Shown here: positions 1-7,176 of the stretch, one piece after another
Numbering within the stretch: position 1 is the stretch's first letter
Layout of the letters: each line of letters begins with the position of its first letter
Assembly (NCBI GenBank): GCA_050246915.1
Contig: JBFWVD010000082.1
Coordinates: 1-19,665, forward strand
Reading direction: 5' to 3'
DNA: 19,665 bases
Origin: JBFWVD01 sp050246915
GTDB taxonomy: Bacteria > Actinomycetota > Acidimicrobiia > Acidimicrobiales > Ilumatobacteraceae
Made by a program: the position numbers and the translations under genes
Notes under the pieces: generated by a model
Database searches by the model: none
Seen by the model: only the letters and a program-made list of their open reading frames with translations
What the model was told of the DNA's origin: nothing

Positions 1-195
1 TCCGCTTCGCTTCCCCGGCTCAGGATGGTGCCTGCTTCGCCAGGTCCGCTTCGCTTCCCCGGCTCAGGATGGTGCCTGCTTCGCCAGGTCCGCTTCGCTT
101 CCCCGGCTCAGGATGGTGCCTGCTTCGCCAGGTCCGCTTCGCTTCCCCGGCTCAGGATGGTGCCTGCTTCGGTGACTCCGCTTCGCTTCGTCACC
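1..195 (-). repeat. Tandem 44-bp hairpin repeat array downstream of whiB
   Basis: The 13-mer TCCGCTTCGCTTC occurs at 1, 45, 89, 133 and 177, exactly 44 bp apart. Copies 1-4 are near-identical over the whole unit; the fifth keeps the 13-mer and the 19-nt linker before it (152-170) but has different flanking arms. On the minus strand, the direction of whiB transcription, the 13-mer reads GAAGCGAAGCGGA and sits as a loop between paired 6-nt arms: GCCGGG/CCTGGC in copies 2-4 (one G-U pair) and GGTGAC/GTCACC in the copy nearest whiB (171-176 with 190-195). The linker can form a small second hairpin (CAGG/CCTG). The array touches the left edge of the window and may continue. It could be a 3' UTR structure, a terminator-like element or a repeat family; it has no U-tract. 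Confidence 0.9.
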
Positions 196-558
196 TCAGG
201 CGGTGCGACGACGTTGGCGGATGATCCGACGGCGCTCGCGCTCCGTCGCCCCTCCCCACACGCCTTCCTTCTCCCGATGGCTCAACGCGAACTCGAGGCA
301 CGCGCCACGAACGATGCAGCGCGAGCAAACCTCCTTGGCGATGTCCGCTTCGGAATCATCATCGGGATCTGGATAGAAGATCTCCGGCTCGATCCCCTTG
401 CAGGCACCAACTTCACGCCACGCCAGGTCTCGAATAGCAGTACGCACGATACGTCGTGCCCCCTTCGTCTCGGATCCACCCCCCGGTCGGATCAGTTCGA
501 TCGTAGGGGGGCTCATCCGGTGAGGGAAAGGGTAAACCGCACCCTTTTTCAACGACAT
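196..558 (-). CDS. WhiB-family iron-sulfur transcriptional regulator
   Basis: The 120-residue product has the WhiB signature. Four cysteines at C53, C78, C81 and C87 (C-x24-C-x2-C-x5-C) would bind a [4Fe-4S] cluster, and the GVWGG turn lies at 99-103. A basic tail follows (about 104-118, many Arg). WhiB proteins are actinobacterial redox or nitric-oxide-sensitive regulators that act with the primary sigma factor. There is no AT-hook of the WhiB7 type in the tail, so a WhiB7 call is not supported and I do not assign a subgroup. The start is uncertain: the ATG at 558 has no clear ribosome binding site, and an internal ATG at 516 would give 106 residues, closer to usual family length. The gene lies 85 bp downstream of the DUF3501 gene on the same strand, so it may be co-transcribed with the oxidative-stress cluster. 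Its stop codon abuts the hairpin array. Confidence 0.9.
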   Translation of the reverse strand: MSLKKGAVYPFPHRMSPPTIELIRPGGGSETKGARRIVRTAIRDLAWREVGACKGIEPEIFYPDPDDDSEADIAKEVCSRCIVRGACLEFALSHREKEGVWGGATERERRRIIRQRRRTA

Positions 559-643
559 CAGCGCCCGCGACAGCGGAGCGCGCGGATCGGTGACGAAATG
601 TCACCCGGGGTGCTCATCGAGCGTGGCGGCGCCGCGACCTCGT

Positions 644-1249
644 TCAGCCGAGCAGATCGCCGGTCAGCTCCGAGACCGTCGCCGCCGGCAGCTCGGTGCG
701 TTCCTGGTAGTGCTCGTGGTCGAGGCCCAAGGTGACCGACCCCGCCGCGAACATCTGCGCCTGCTCGGGGGTGAACTCGAAGCGGATGTAATGGACCGAG
801 CTGGTGATGTCCTCACGGGTGAGCTGGGCGGCGTGGCCAGCTTCGACGACAGCCTCCACCCGGCTGCCGTCACCGAGTTCGACGTACGCGCTGCGCTCGA
901 TGCCGACGAGGAGGGGGAGCCAGTGCATGAGGTCGATCTTGCTGGTGAGCTCCACGAACATCGTGGCTGACAGTGCGCCTGGCCCGGGGATGAGCGGGTT
1001 GTAGGCGGCCAGCTCCGACTCGATCTGCTCATCGCGATAGAGCTTCTCGACCCGGGCCATCTCCTGGATCTGATAGCGCACGGTGTCGGCGCACTCGAAG
1101 GTGAAGGTGATGAAGTCCCCCACGTGGACCCGCCGGCGGTCCTTGCGGGCACGAACGTGGGCCTGGAACTCGGCCCGCTCCCGCTCATAGGCGCGCAGGT
1201 CGGCGATGTCGTCGAGGGTCAGCTTGCGGTTGTGATCGAGCAACAACAT
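644..1249 (-). CDS. DUF3501 family protein
   Basis: The product is 201 residues and has the appearance of the DUF3501 family: an N-terminal KLTLDDIADLRAYE segment, a VGDFITFTFE stretch, then a central block around the NPLIPGPGALSATMF segment. No biochemical role is established for this family, to my knowledge. Homologues are commonly encoded beside a rubrerythrin and an HdrB/GlpC-like Fe-S protein, and that neighbourhood is present here. The start at 1249 was chosen because it lies 13 bp after the stop of the Fe-S gene; an AGGAG at the end of that gene is somewhat far (about 16 nt). A longer in-frame start at 1384 would run over the Fe-S gene and translate its shadow, so it was not used. No membrane segment or signal peptide is seen. 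A role as accessory or chaperone to the Fe-S/rubrerythrin pair is inference. Confidence 0.85.
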   Translation of the reverse strand: MLLLDHNRKLTLDDIADLRAYERERAEFQAHVRARKDRRRVHVGDFITFTFECADTVRYQIQEMARVEKLYRDEQIESELAAYNPLIPGPGALSATMFVELTSKIDLMHWLPLLVGIERSAYVELGDGSRVEAVVEAGHAAQLTREDITSSVHYIRFEFTPEQAQMFAAGSVTLGLDHEHYQERTELPAATVSELTGDLLG

Positions 1250-1262
1250 GGAACTCGTTCTT

Positions 1263-2564
1263 TCACTCCTGGGGGATGCCATAGGCCCGGGCCACCATCT
1301 GGATCGGGTGGACGGGAACACGGCCGGTCTCTTCGACAATGGCGCCATTGGCCAGATGACAGTCGCCGGCGACGACCTCGCCACCGGCGGCGGTGATCAT
1401 CTCGCCGAGCTTGGCGCCAACGGGCTTGGACAGCTCGTAGTTCTCCTCACGCAGCCCCCACATGCCGTCGATGCCGGAGCACTGCTGGACGAGGGTGATC
1501 TTGGTGCCGGTGAGCTTCATGAGGTCCCGGCTCTTGAGCCCGATGTTCTGGGCCCGCAGATGGCACGGCGTGTGGTACGTGACCGACTCGGGAACGTCAC
1601 CGGGGAACTCGAGGTCGAGGCTGGTGTCCGCGCCTTTGTGCAGCTCCATGAGGTACTCGGCGGCGTCGTAGGTGTTCTCAGCGACGAGCGTCGCGTCGGG
1701 GCCACCCACATAGTCGACGTAGTCCTTCTTCAGGACGTAGCCGCAGGTCGGTTGGGGCACCACGATGTCCTTGCCGGACCGCACCACGTCAGCGAGGAGC
1801 TTCACGTTCTTGGCGCCCTGCTTCGTGAACTGATCGATGTCGCCGGAATGCAACCACGGCGCGCCGCAGCACATGGTGCCGTCGACCAGCGAACACTCGA
1901 CGCCGTTGCGCTCGTAGACCTTCACCAGGTCCTGGCCGATGGCCGGGTTCTGATACTCGACGAGGCAGGTGGGGAACAGCGCGACGGTGCCTTGCTTCTT
2001 GCTGAGGCGGACCGAGGGGCGCTTGCGGAACCACGTGCTGAAGCGCTGCTTCGCGAACGGTGGCAACAGTCGTTGCTCGGCGATGCCGGCGGTCTTGGCC
2101 ATCACCTTGCGCAGGATCGATCCCGGCTTGGACGTGGCGGCGTTGGCCAACGGTGCGGTGAGCGAACCGACCTTGCCGACGAGATCGGTGCGACCCATGA
2201 CGGAGTTGGTCACCATGGTTCGCTTCGACTTCTGACCGGTCTCGTGCAGCATCGCATCGGCGCGCAGCATGAGCCGGGGGAAGTCGAGCTCCCATTCACT
2301 CTGCCCAGGGATGTAGGGGCAGTTGATGTAGCAGAGCTTGCACTGGAAGCACTCGTCGACGACCTGGTCCTGCTGGGCCTTGGTGAGCTTGGCCGCGTCC
2401 TGATCGTCATGGGCGTCGATGAACTCGAACAGCGTCGGGAAGGACGAGCAGAACTTGAAGCACAGCCGACACCCGTGGCAGAGGTCGTACACGCGGGTGA
2501 GCTCACCTCGCACGTCGGCCTCGTCGAGGTACTTCGGATGATGCGGGTCATAGGTGATCGTCAT
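1263..2564 (-). CDS. GlpC/HdrB-type Fe-S oxidoreductase with two 4Fe-4S sites and two CCG domains
   Basis: The product is 433 residues. The N-terminus holds two ferredoxin-type [4Fe-4S] motifs: C29-x2-C32-x2-C35-x3-C39 and C72-x2-C75-x2-C78-x3-C82. Two cysteine-rich CCG-type domains follow. The first has C200, C232-C233-G and C274. The second has C334, C362 in a QCSGIDGMWG context and C402. This layout matches GlpC of anaerobic glycerol-3-phosphate dehydrogenase and HdrB/HdrD-type electron carriers. The protein is soluble by sequence (no clear membrane helix). It probably passes electrons between a donor and rubrerythrin or another partner; the partner is inferred from the conserved rubrerythrin and DUF3501 neighbours. 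It is not a GlpC partner for the distant glpD-like gene in any way the sequence shows. An AAAGG lies about 12 nt upstream of the ATG, a weak site. Confidence 0.9.
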   Translation of the reverse strand: MTITYDPHHPKYLDEADVRGELTRVYDLCHGCRLCFKFCSSFPTLFEFIDAHDDQDAAKLTKAQQDQVVDECFQCKLCYINCPYIPGQSEWELDFPRLMLRADAMLHETGQKSKRTMVTNSVMGRTDLVGKVGSLTAPLANAATSKPGSILRKVMAKTAGIAEQRLLPPFAKQRFSTWFRKRPSVRLSKKQGTVALFPTCLVEYQNPAIGQDLVKVYERNGVECSLVDGTMCCGAPWLHSGDIDQFTKQGAKNVKLLADVVRSGKDIVVPQPTCGYVLKKDYVDYVGGPDATLVAENTYDAAEYLMELHKGADTSLDLEFPGDVPESVTYHTPCHLRAQNIGLKSRDLMKLTGTKITLVQQCSGIDGMWGLREENYELSKPVGAKLGEMITAAGGEVVAGDCHLANGAIVEETGRVPVHPIQMVARAYGIPQE

Positions 2565-2626
2565 CGGCGCGAAATGCCTTTCCCGGTCAAACGGGGTGAG
2601 AGGTGGGAACCATCGATGTGTTGCGA

Positions 2627-2664
2627 GCTCGGGTGGTCCGGCCGATCAGCCGGACCGCCCGAGC
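2627..2664 (-). promoter_or_regulatory. Strong intercistronic hairpin between rubrerythrin and Fe-S genes
   Basis: Arms 2627-2642 and 2649-2664 are inverted repeats of 16 nt with one mismatch (2634/2657) and a 6-nt loop. In the minus-strand transcript the core is GGCCGGACC-like and very GC-rich. It begins 11 nt after the rubrerythrin stop. There is no U-tract after it, so it may be a partial terminator or an mRNA-stabilising 3' structure that lets rubrerythrin be made in excess of the downstream genes. That function is inference. Confidence 0.65.
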
Positions 2665-2675
2665 AACTCGTCAGC

Positions 2676-3095
<420 letters not shown>

Positions 3096-3172
3096 TGGTG
3101 GCCCCTTTCATTGATGGATGGAACTGCTGGTCTTGCCGGTGTTGCGGTGTTACCGGTGATCGGGTGTGTTGA

Positions 3173-3619
3173 TCACGTCTCGGGACCACACTCATCACAC
3201 ACGCCCCGGAACACGATCTCGGTTGCGGTGATGGTGAAGCCCTGCGCCTTGCCCCCACGCGGCGGTCGCAGACTGGCTGCGTCCACGTAGACGTCCCGGA
3301 CCTTGCCGCATCGATCGCACACCAGATGATGATGACGATCGGTGTTGGGATCGAACCGAGCCGAGCCGGTGCCGACGGCGAGTGCCCTCAGCTCCCCCAT
3401 CTCGGCCAGATCGTTGAGCGTCTGGTACACGGTCCGCAACGAGATGGTCGGCATCTCGTCGACGGCCTGTGCATACACCGCCTCGGCTGAGGGGTGCATG
3501 GGGTTGTCGTGGAGGATCCGGAAGATGCACTGGCGTTGAGGGGTGACCTTGAGGCCCTGTTCCCTGAACGCCACGGTGAGCTCGTCCGGTGTCCGCACGG
3601 GGCTGACACTAGTGCTCAC
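3173..3619 (-). CDS. perR: Fur-family peroxide-responsive regulator (PerR-like)
   Basis: The product is 148 residues with an N-terminal winged helix (about 1-85) and a metal-binding dimerisation domain. It has two CxxC pairs (C101/C104 and C141/C144) for structural zinc. The residues that bind the sensing metal in Bacillus subtilis PerR align one for one: H42 (H37), D90 (D85), H96 and H98 (H91, H93) and D109 (D104). The Asp at the last position is typical of PerR rather than Fur. PerR senses peroxide by metal-catalysed oxidation of its histidines and then releases DNA. The start is GTG; no strong ribosome site is present and a leaderless message is possible. It heads the rubrerythrin cluster and diverges from the SDR-P450 unit. 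I did not find a clear PerR box, so the targets are inferred from position. Confidence 0.9.
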   Translation of the reverse strand: MSTSVSPVRTPDELTVAFREQGLKVTPQRQCIFRILHDNPMHPSAEAVYAQAVDEMPTISLRTVYQTLNDLAEMGELRALAVGTGSARFDPNTDRHHHLVCDRCGKVRDVYVDAASLRPPRGGKAQGFTITATEIVFRGVCDECGPET

Positions 3620-3699
3620 TCGGGGCTAATCAACAACGCGTGCGAACAAACATCGAGTGAAATCTCCGAGTCGCGCCGACACGTCGCACAGTGCAACCG

Positions 3700-3740
3700 T
3701 TGACGTCGCCCTGAGGCGCACCGATACTCTGGCCTCAGGG
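3700..3740 (+). promoter_or_regulatory. Promoter with overlapping palindromic operator upstream of the SDR-P450 unit
   Basis: A -35 box TTGACG (3700-3705) and a -10 box GATACT (3723-3728) are 17 bp apart, close to the housekeeping sigma consensus; the start of transcription is expected near 3735. A perfect inverted repeat, CCCTGAGGC at 3709-3717 and GCCTCAGGG at 3732-3740, has a 14-nt spacer and is centred on the -10 box. This is where a repressor dimer would block RNA polymerase. No regulator gene of TetR or similar type is in the window; the divergent PerR-like protein is the nearest regulator, but the repeat does not resemble a PerR box. Confidence 0.7.
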
Positions 3741-3796
3741 GAAGTAGGCGCGACACGTCGGGGGACGGAGCGCGCCGGCACACGACCGGGGGATGC

Positions 3797-4567
3797 ATGT
3801 ACAGCGTCGAGGGCAGACGGATCATCGTGACCGGCGGAGCGATGGGCATCGGGCTGTCCGCCATGCGCGCGTTGGTGGCCGAAGGCGCCCACGTGGTGGT
3901 CATGGATGTGGAGGACGCAACAACGGTCGTCACGACCGCCACCGCGCAGGGACCGGGAAAGGCCTGGTTCGTGCACGGCGACGTGTCCGTGCGCTCCGAC
4001 GTCGAGTCTGCCTTCGCCACCGCCAACGAGATCATGGGCGGGATCGACGGACTGCTCAATGCCGCGGGCATCGAAGACCACTACGCGCCGGAGGACATCA
4101 CCGACGAGGTGTGGGATCGGATGATGGCGGTCAACGTCACCGGCACGTACCTCACGAACACCGTGGTGTTCCCGTATCTCAAAGAGCGCGGCGGGCGCAT
4201 CGTGAACTTCGGGTCCGACGCCGGCCTGATCAACTATGTCGAGGCCGCGCACTACTCCGCGTCCAAGGGTGCCGTCATGGCGTGGACACGATCAGTGGCC
4301 GGGGCGTGGGGCAAGTACGGCATCACGGTGAACTCGATGGTCCCTGCGGTGTGGACCCCGATGTACGACAGGCACCGTGCGTACTACAACGCCGAAGAAC
4401 TGGCGGCCCACGACGCGATGATGGCCGGGGTGGTGCCGATCGGCGGCAAGCTCGGCGACCCCGATCGCGATCTTGCACCGATGCTGGTCTTCATGCTCAG
4501 CGACGCGTCGCGGTTCATCAGTGCGCAGATCATCTCGGTGAACGGCGGGGTCAACGGGACTCGGTGA
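3797..4567 (+). CDS. Short-chain dehydrogenase/reductase (SDR), classical type
   Basis: The product is 256 residues, the usual size of classical SDRs. It has the nucleotide-binding TGGxxGIG motif (12-19), an acidic residue at D37 after the second strand that favours NAD(H) over NADP(H), NAAG at 88-91, structural N113, and the catalytic S140, Y153, K157. The C-terminal GGVNG segment is typical of the family. It oxidises or reduces an alcohol/ketone; the substrate cannot be told from sequence. A GGGGGAT ribosome site precedes the ATG at 3797. It is the first gene of a transcription unit with the P450 (51 bp downstream) and ferredoxin, so it may oxidise the alcohol that the P450 makes; this is inference. 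The 14-bp-spaced direct repeat CGGTGAAC at 4562 and 4576 spans its stop codon. Confidence 0.93.
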   Translation: MYSVEGRRIIVTGGAMGIGLSAMRALVAEGAHVVVMDVEDATTVVTTATAQGPGKAWFVHGDVSVRSDVESAFATANEIMGGIDGLLNAAGIEDHYAPEDITDEVWDRMMAVNVTGTYLTNTVVFPYLKERGGRIVNFGSDAGLINYVEAAHYSASKGAVMAWTRSVAGAWGKYGITVNSMVPAVWTPMYDRHRAYYNAEELAAHDAMMAGVVPIGGKLGDPDRDLAPMLVFMLSDASRFISAQIISVNGGVNGTR

Positions 4568-4618
4568 ACCAGACACGGTGAACGATGGGATCGGCTTCGA
4601 TCCGGATGTGGAGGGAAC

Positions 4619-5848
4619 ATGGGACGCGTCACACACGAGCCGAGGATCGATTTCGATCATCATTCGCCCGAGTTCGCCAAGGACACACACGGCATACTGG
4701 CGGGCCTGCGTGCCACGTGTCCGGTGGCGTGGTCCGAGCACTACGACGGGTTCTGGGTGATCAGCGACTGGGAAGGCAATCGGGAGGTCCTGCGTCAGGA
4801 CCCGATCTTCACCCCGGCCCGCCTGCCCTGGTTCCCACCCGGCGGATCACTCACCATCCCCAAGACCCCCGGTGACGTTCGAAGCCTGCCCATCGAGTTG
4901 ACCACCGATGAGCACGCACCGCTACGTCGGCTGCTCAACGCTGTGACATCACCCGCCGCGTCGAATGCGCTGCTGCCCCGCATCGAGCACTGGACCACGC
5001 ACTTCATCGACCAGGTGATCGAGTCCGGCGAGTGCGATTTCGTCTATGACCTCGCCACGCCGATCCCCGCGTACATCACACTCGAATGGGTCGGCTATCC
5101 ACTCGAGCACGCCGAGGTGGCATCAACCGCGATGCACGACACGCTCGGCCAGCCGCCGGGGAGCGACGCGTTCAATCGTGCCGTCGAGGCCATGGGGCAG
5201 ATGCACGCCATCATCGCCGAGACGGTGGTTGCTCGACGGGCGAACCCCAAGGACGACATCATCTCCTATCTGTGCCACACACCGGTCGAGGGGCGGTTGC
5301 TCAGCGATCGCGAAGCGACGGAGATGGCATTCACGTTGGTGGGCGGTGGAGTCGATTCGACGACGTCGCTCGCGTCGAGCGCACTCATGCACCTCCACCG
5401 CGACCGGAGCTTGCGACAGCGGTTGATCGACGAGCCAGGGTTGCTGGCCAAGGCGACCGAGGAGTTCCTCCGCGTGTATCCGCCGTTCGCGTCGATAGCT
5501 CGCACCGTCGTGACGGACACCGAATTGAAGGGCTGTCCAATGGCCGCCGGCGATCGCGTGTACGTGTCGCGCTACGCCGCGAACTTCGACGCGTCGGTCT
5601 TCGACGATGCCGAGGAGTTCATCCCCGATCGCTTTCCGAACCATCACGTCAGCTTCGGTCTGGGCCCGCATCGATGCGCGGGATCCCACATCGCGCGCTT
5701 GATGTTCCAGGAGATCATGCGACAAGTGCTCACGCGCATGGGCGACTACGAACTGTTCGACGATCGTTGCGCCGACTACCCCGATCACGGCTTCTCGATC
5801 GGCTGGGTCACCATGCCCGGCCGGTTCACACCCGGTGCCCGCTCGTGA
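4619..5848 (+). CDS. Cytochrome P450 (bacterial class I)
   Basis: The product is 409 residues, the usual length for soluble bacterial P450s, with no membrane anchor. The I-helix has GGGVDSTTS (242-250), with acid-alcohol pair D246-S247; Ser replaces the more common Thr. The ExxR motif is E282-F-L-R285, and the heme loop FGLGPHRCAG has the axial thiolate C353. These enzymes insert oxygen into C-H bonds of hydrophobic substrates using electrons from a ferredoxin. A GGAGGGA ribosome site lies just before the ATG. The ferredoxin gene starts inside its stop codon, which marks them as a redox pair. The CYP family and substrate are not assigned. The SDR upstream and catabolic genes downstream make a degradative role more likely than a biosynthetic one. 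Confidence 0.95.
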   Translation: MGRVTHEPRIDFDHHSPEFAKDTHGILAGLRATCPVAWSEHYDGFWVISDWEGNREVLRQDPIFTPARLPWFPPGGSLTIPKTPGDVRSLPIELTTDEHAPLRRLLNAVTSPAASNALLPRIEHWTTHFIDQVIESGECDFVYDLATPIPAYITLEWVGYPLEHAEVASTAMHDTLGQPPGSDAFNRAVEAMGQMHAIIAETVVARRANPKDDIISYLCHTPVEGRLLSDREATEMAFTLVGGGVDSTTSLASSALMHLHRDRSLRQRLIDEPGLLAKATEEFLRVYPPFASIARTVVTDTELKGCPMAAGDRVYVSRYAANFDASVFDDAEEFIPDRFPNHHVSFGLGPHRCAGSHIARLMFQEIMRQVLTRMGDYELFDDRCADYPDHGFSIGWVTMPGRFTPGARS

Positions 5849-6036
5849 AGATCCGCGTCGACAAGAGCGCCTGCCAAGGCCACACGGCGTGCTGGATGGC
5901 TGCTCCGGAGATCTACGTCCTCGACGAGTTCGGCTACTCGGGAATCGATGTCGTCGCCGTGACCCCGGGCAACGAGGCTCGGGCCCGCGCTGGTGCCAGT
6001 GCCTGCCCCGAGCACGCCATCACGATCGAGGAATGA
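5845..6036 (+). CDS. [3Fe-4S]-type ferredoxin, P450 redox partner
   Basis: The product is 63 residues, starting at a GTG that overlaps the P450 stop as GTGA, so translation is coupled. The cluster motif is C10-x2-H13-x2-C16 and C54-P55. The second cysteine of a [4Fe-4S] motif is replaced by His13, the pattern of P450-linked ferredoxins that hold a [3Fe-4S] cluster and are common in mycobacteria and streptomycetes. It would hand single electrons to the P450 heme. No ferredoxin reductase gene is in the window, so the reductase must be encoded elsewhere. The gene ends 48 bp before the stop of the convergent envelope operon. Confidence 0.93.
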   Translation: MKIRVDKSACQGHTACWMAAPEIYVLDEFGYSGIDVVAVTPGNEARARAGASACPEHAITIEE

Positions 6037-6084
6037 TCGGCGAGGTGTTCGTCAGAGGCCACGCCGCGAGCCGAGATCGGTGCC

Positions 6085-7170
6085 TCAGACGGCGCGGCCG
6101 CCGTCGAGTTCGTCGGTGAGCGCCTTGAACTCCGCCCACTTGGCGTCGGCGAGCAACCCCGCTTGACGCGGCCAGGTCGTGGGGTCGTGCATGGCAAACC
6201 GCGAACCCGCAGCTTCCAAGATGGCCTTCAGACGATCGGCCGGCGCGGTCTCGAGTTGTCGCCAGGTCGTGACACCGCCCGCTTGTAGGAGACCCTCGAT
6301 GGCGGGGCCGATCCCTTCGACCACCTTGAGATCATCGAGCACCAGCTTCGTTCCGACGATCGCGCTGCCTTCCTCCAGCTGCTCGGCGCTCGGGACCGGC
6401 GGTTCGGCCGGCACAGCAGCGAGACCGACCGGGCCAGTGTTGCCGCCGGTGACATAGCGGCCGGCGACCAACTCGTCGGTGAGCGCCTTGAACTCGGTCC
6501 ACCGTCCATTCGACAACAGCGCCGCCTGATGCGGCCAGCTGGCCGGGTCAGCGACGCGGTACGACGAGCCACCGTCGTCGAGGATCTTGCGAAGATGGCT
6601 GGTGTCGGTTCGAGCCAACCCGCTCCATGTGTTGATCCCGTTTCCATTGATGAGCTCACTGATCTTGGGACCGATGCCCTCCACCACCTCGAGATCGTCC
6701 ATCTTCACCGGTGAGCCGATCACCGCTGCGGCTGCGGCGAGGTCGAGCGGTGGGAGCGGCTCGACCCGACGGGCGACCTCGGCTTCGAGCGACGCAATGC
6801 GAGCCGCGTCGCCAGCTGCGCTGGCCTTGATCGCTTCGAGCTCTGCGGCGAGGGCGTCAGCTCGTTGCTTGTGCCCATCATGGTCAGCGCTCAGCGTTGC
6901 GAATCCGGCGACCTTGCCGTCGAGGTCGGCCACTTGGGCCTTGTGCTCGGCGAGCTGCTTCTTGTGTGCGGCGAGCTCGCCTTCGAGTTCGGTGATGCGT
7001 GACTTGTGCGTGTCGACCAGTCCACGCGCCGAGCGCAGCTCTTCGTCGCTCGCGCTTGCAGCAGCTGCTCCGCCGCGGTGGCGCCACCAGTTGAGCAACC
7101 AGGTGAGCAGCGTGGCCAACAACGCGGCCAGTACCCACCAGATCCACGACTTGCGAAGGAAGAAACCCAT
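6085..7170 (-). CDS. Membrane-anchored coiled-coil protein with two helix-hairpin-helix modules
   Basis: The product is 361 residues. An N-terminal membrane helix (about 9-27, rich in Trp/Leu/Ala) is followed by a long charged helix, probably a coiled coil (about 42-136). Two copies of an 77-residue module follow at about 158-234 and 279-355. Each starts DDL(E/K)VVEGIGP and ends in W(T/A)EFKALTDEL, so they arose by duplication. The VEGIGP segment is a helix-hairpin-helix turn, which often binds nucleic acid but is also used in protein contacts. The start is 6 bp after the OmpA-like gene's stop, with GGGAG as ribosome site, so the two form an operon. The function is unknown; a structural role in the envelope with the OmpA-like protein is inference. 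Confidence 0.85.
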   Translation of the reverse strand: MGFFLRKSWIWWVLAALLATLLTWLLNWWRHRGGAAAASASDEELRSARGLVDTHKSRITELEGELAAHKKQLAEHKAQVADLDGKVAGFATLSADHDGHKQRADALAAELEAIKASAAGDAARIASLEAEVARRVEPLPPLDLAAAAAVIGSPVKMDDLEVVEGIGPKISELINGNGINTWSGLARTDTSHLRKILDDGGSSYRVADPASWPHQAALLSNGRWTEFKALTDELVAGRYVTGGNTGPVGLAAVPAEPPVPSAEQLEEGSAIVGTKLVLDDLKVVEGIGPAIEGLLQAGGVTTWRQLETAPADRLKAILEAAGSRFAMHDPTTWPRQAGLLADAKWAEFKALTDELDGGRAV

Positions 7171-7176
7171 GGACGT

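Noticed and set aside
1..195. CRISPR array
   Set aside because: The 44-bp period has no unique spacers; the whole unit is repeated, and no cas gene is present.
25..735. Plus-strand open frame of 236 codons at the left end
   Set aside because: It runs through the hairpin array and antisense to whiB and the DUF3501 end; its sequence is low-complexity and has no family look.
1263..2564. GlpC subunit of an anaerobic GlpABC dehydrogenase working with the glpD-like gene
   Set aside because: The gene is about 11 kb away in a rubrerythrin cluster, and no glpB is present; the neighbourhood points to another role.
3096..3172. PerR box or attenuator between perR and rubrerythrin
   Set aside because: There are GGTGTT direct repeats and a short CCGGT/ACCGG pairing, but no palindrome resembling a PerR box and no strong hairpin.
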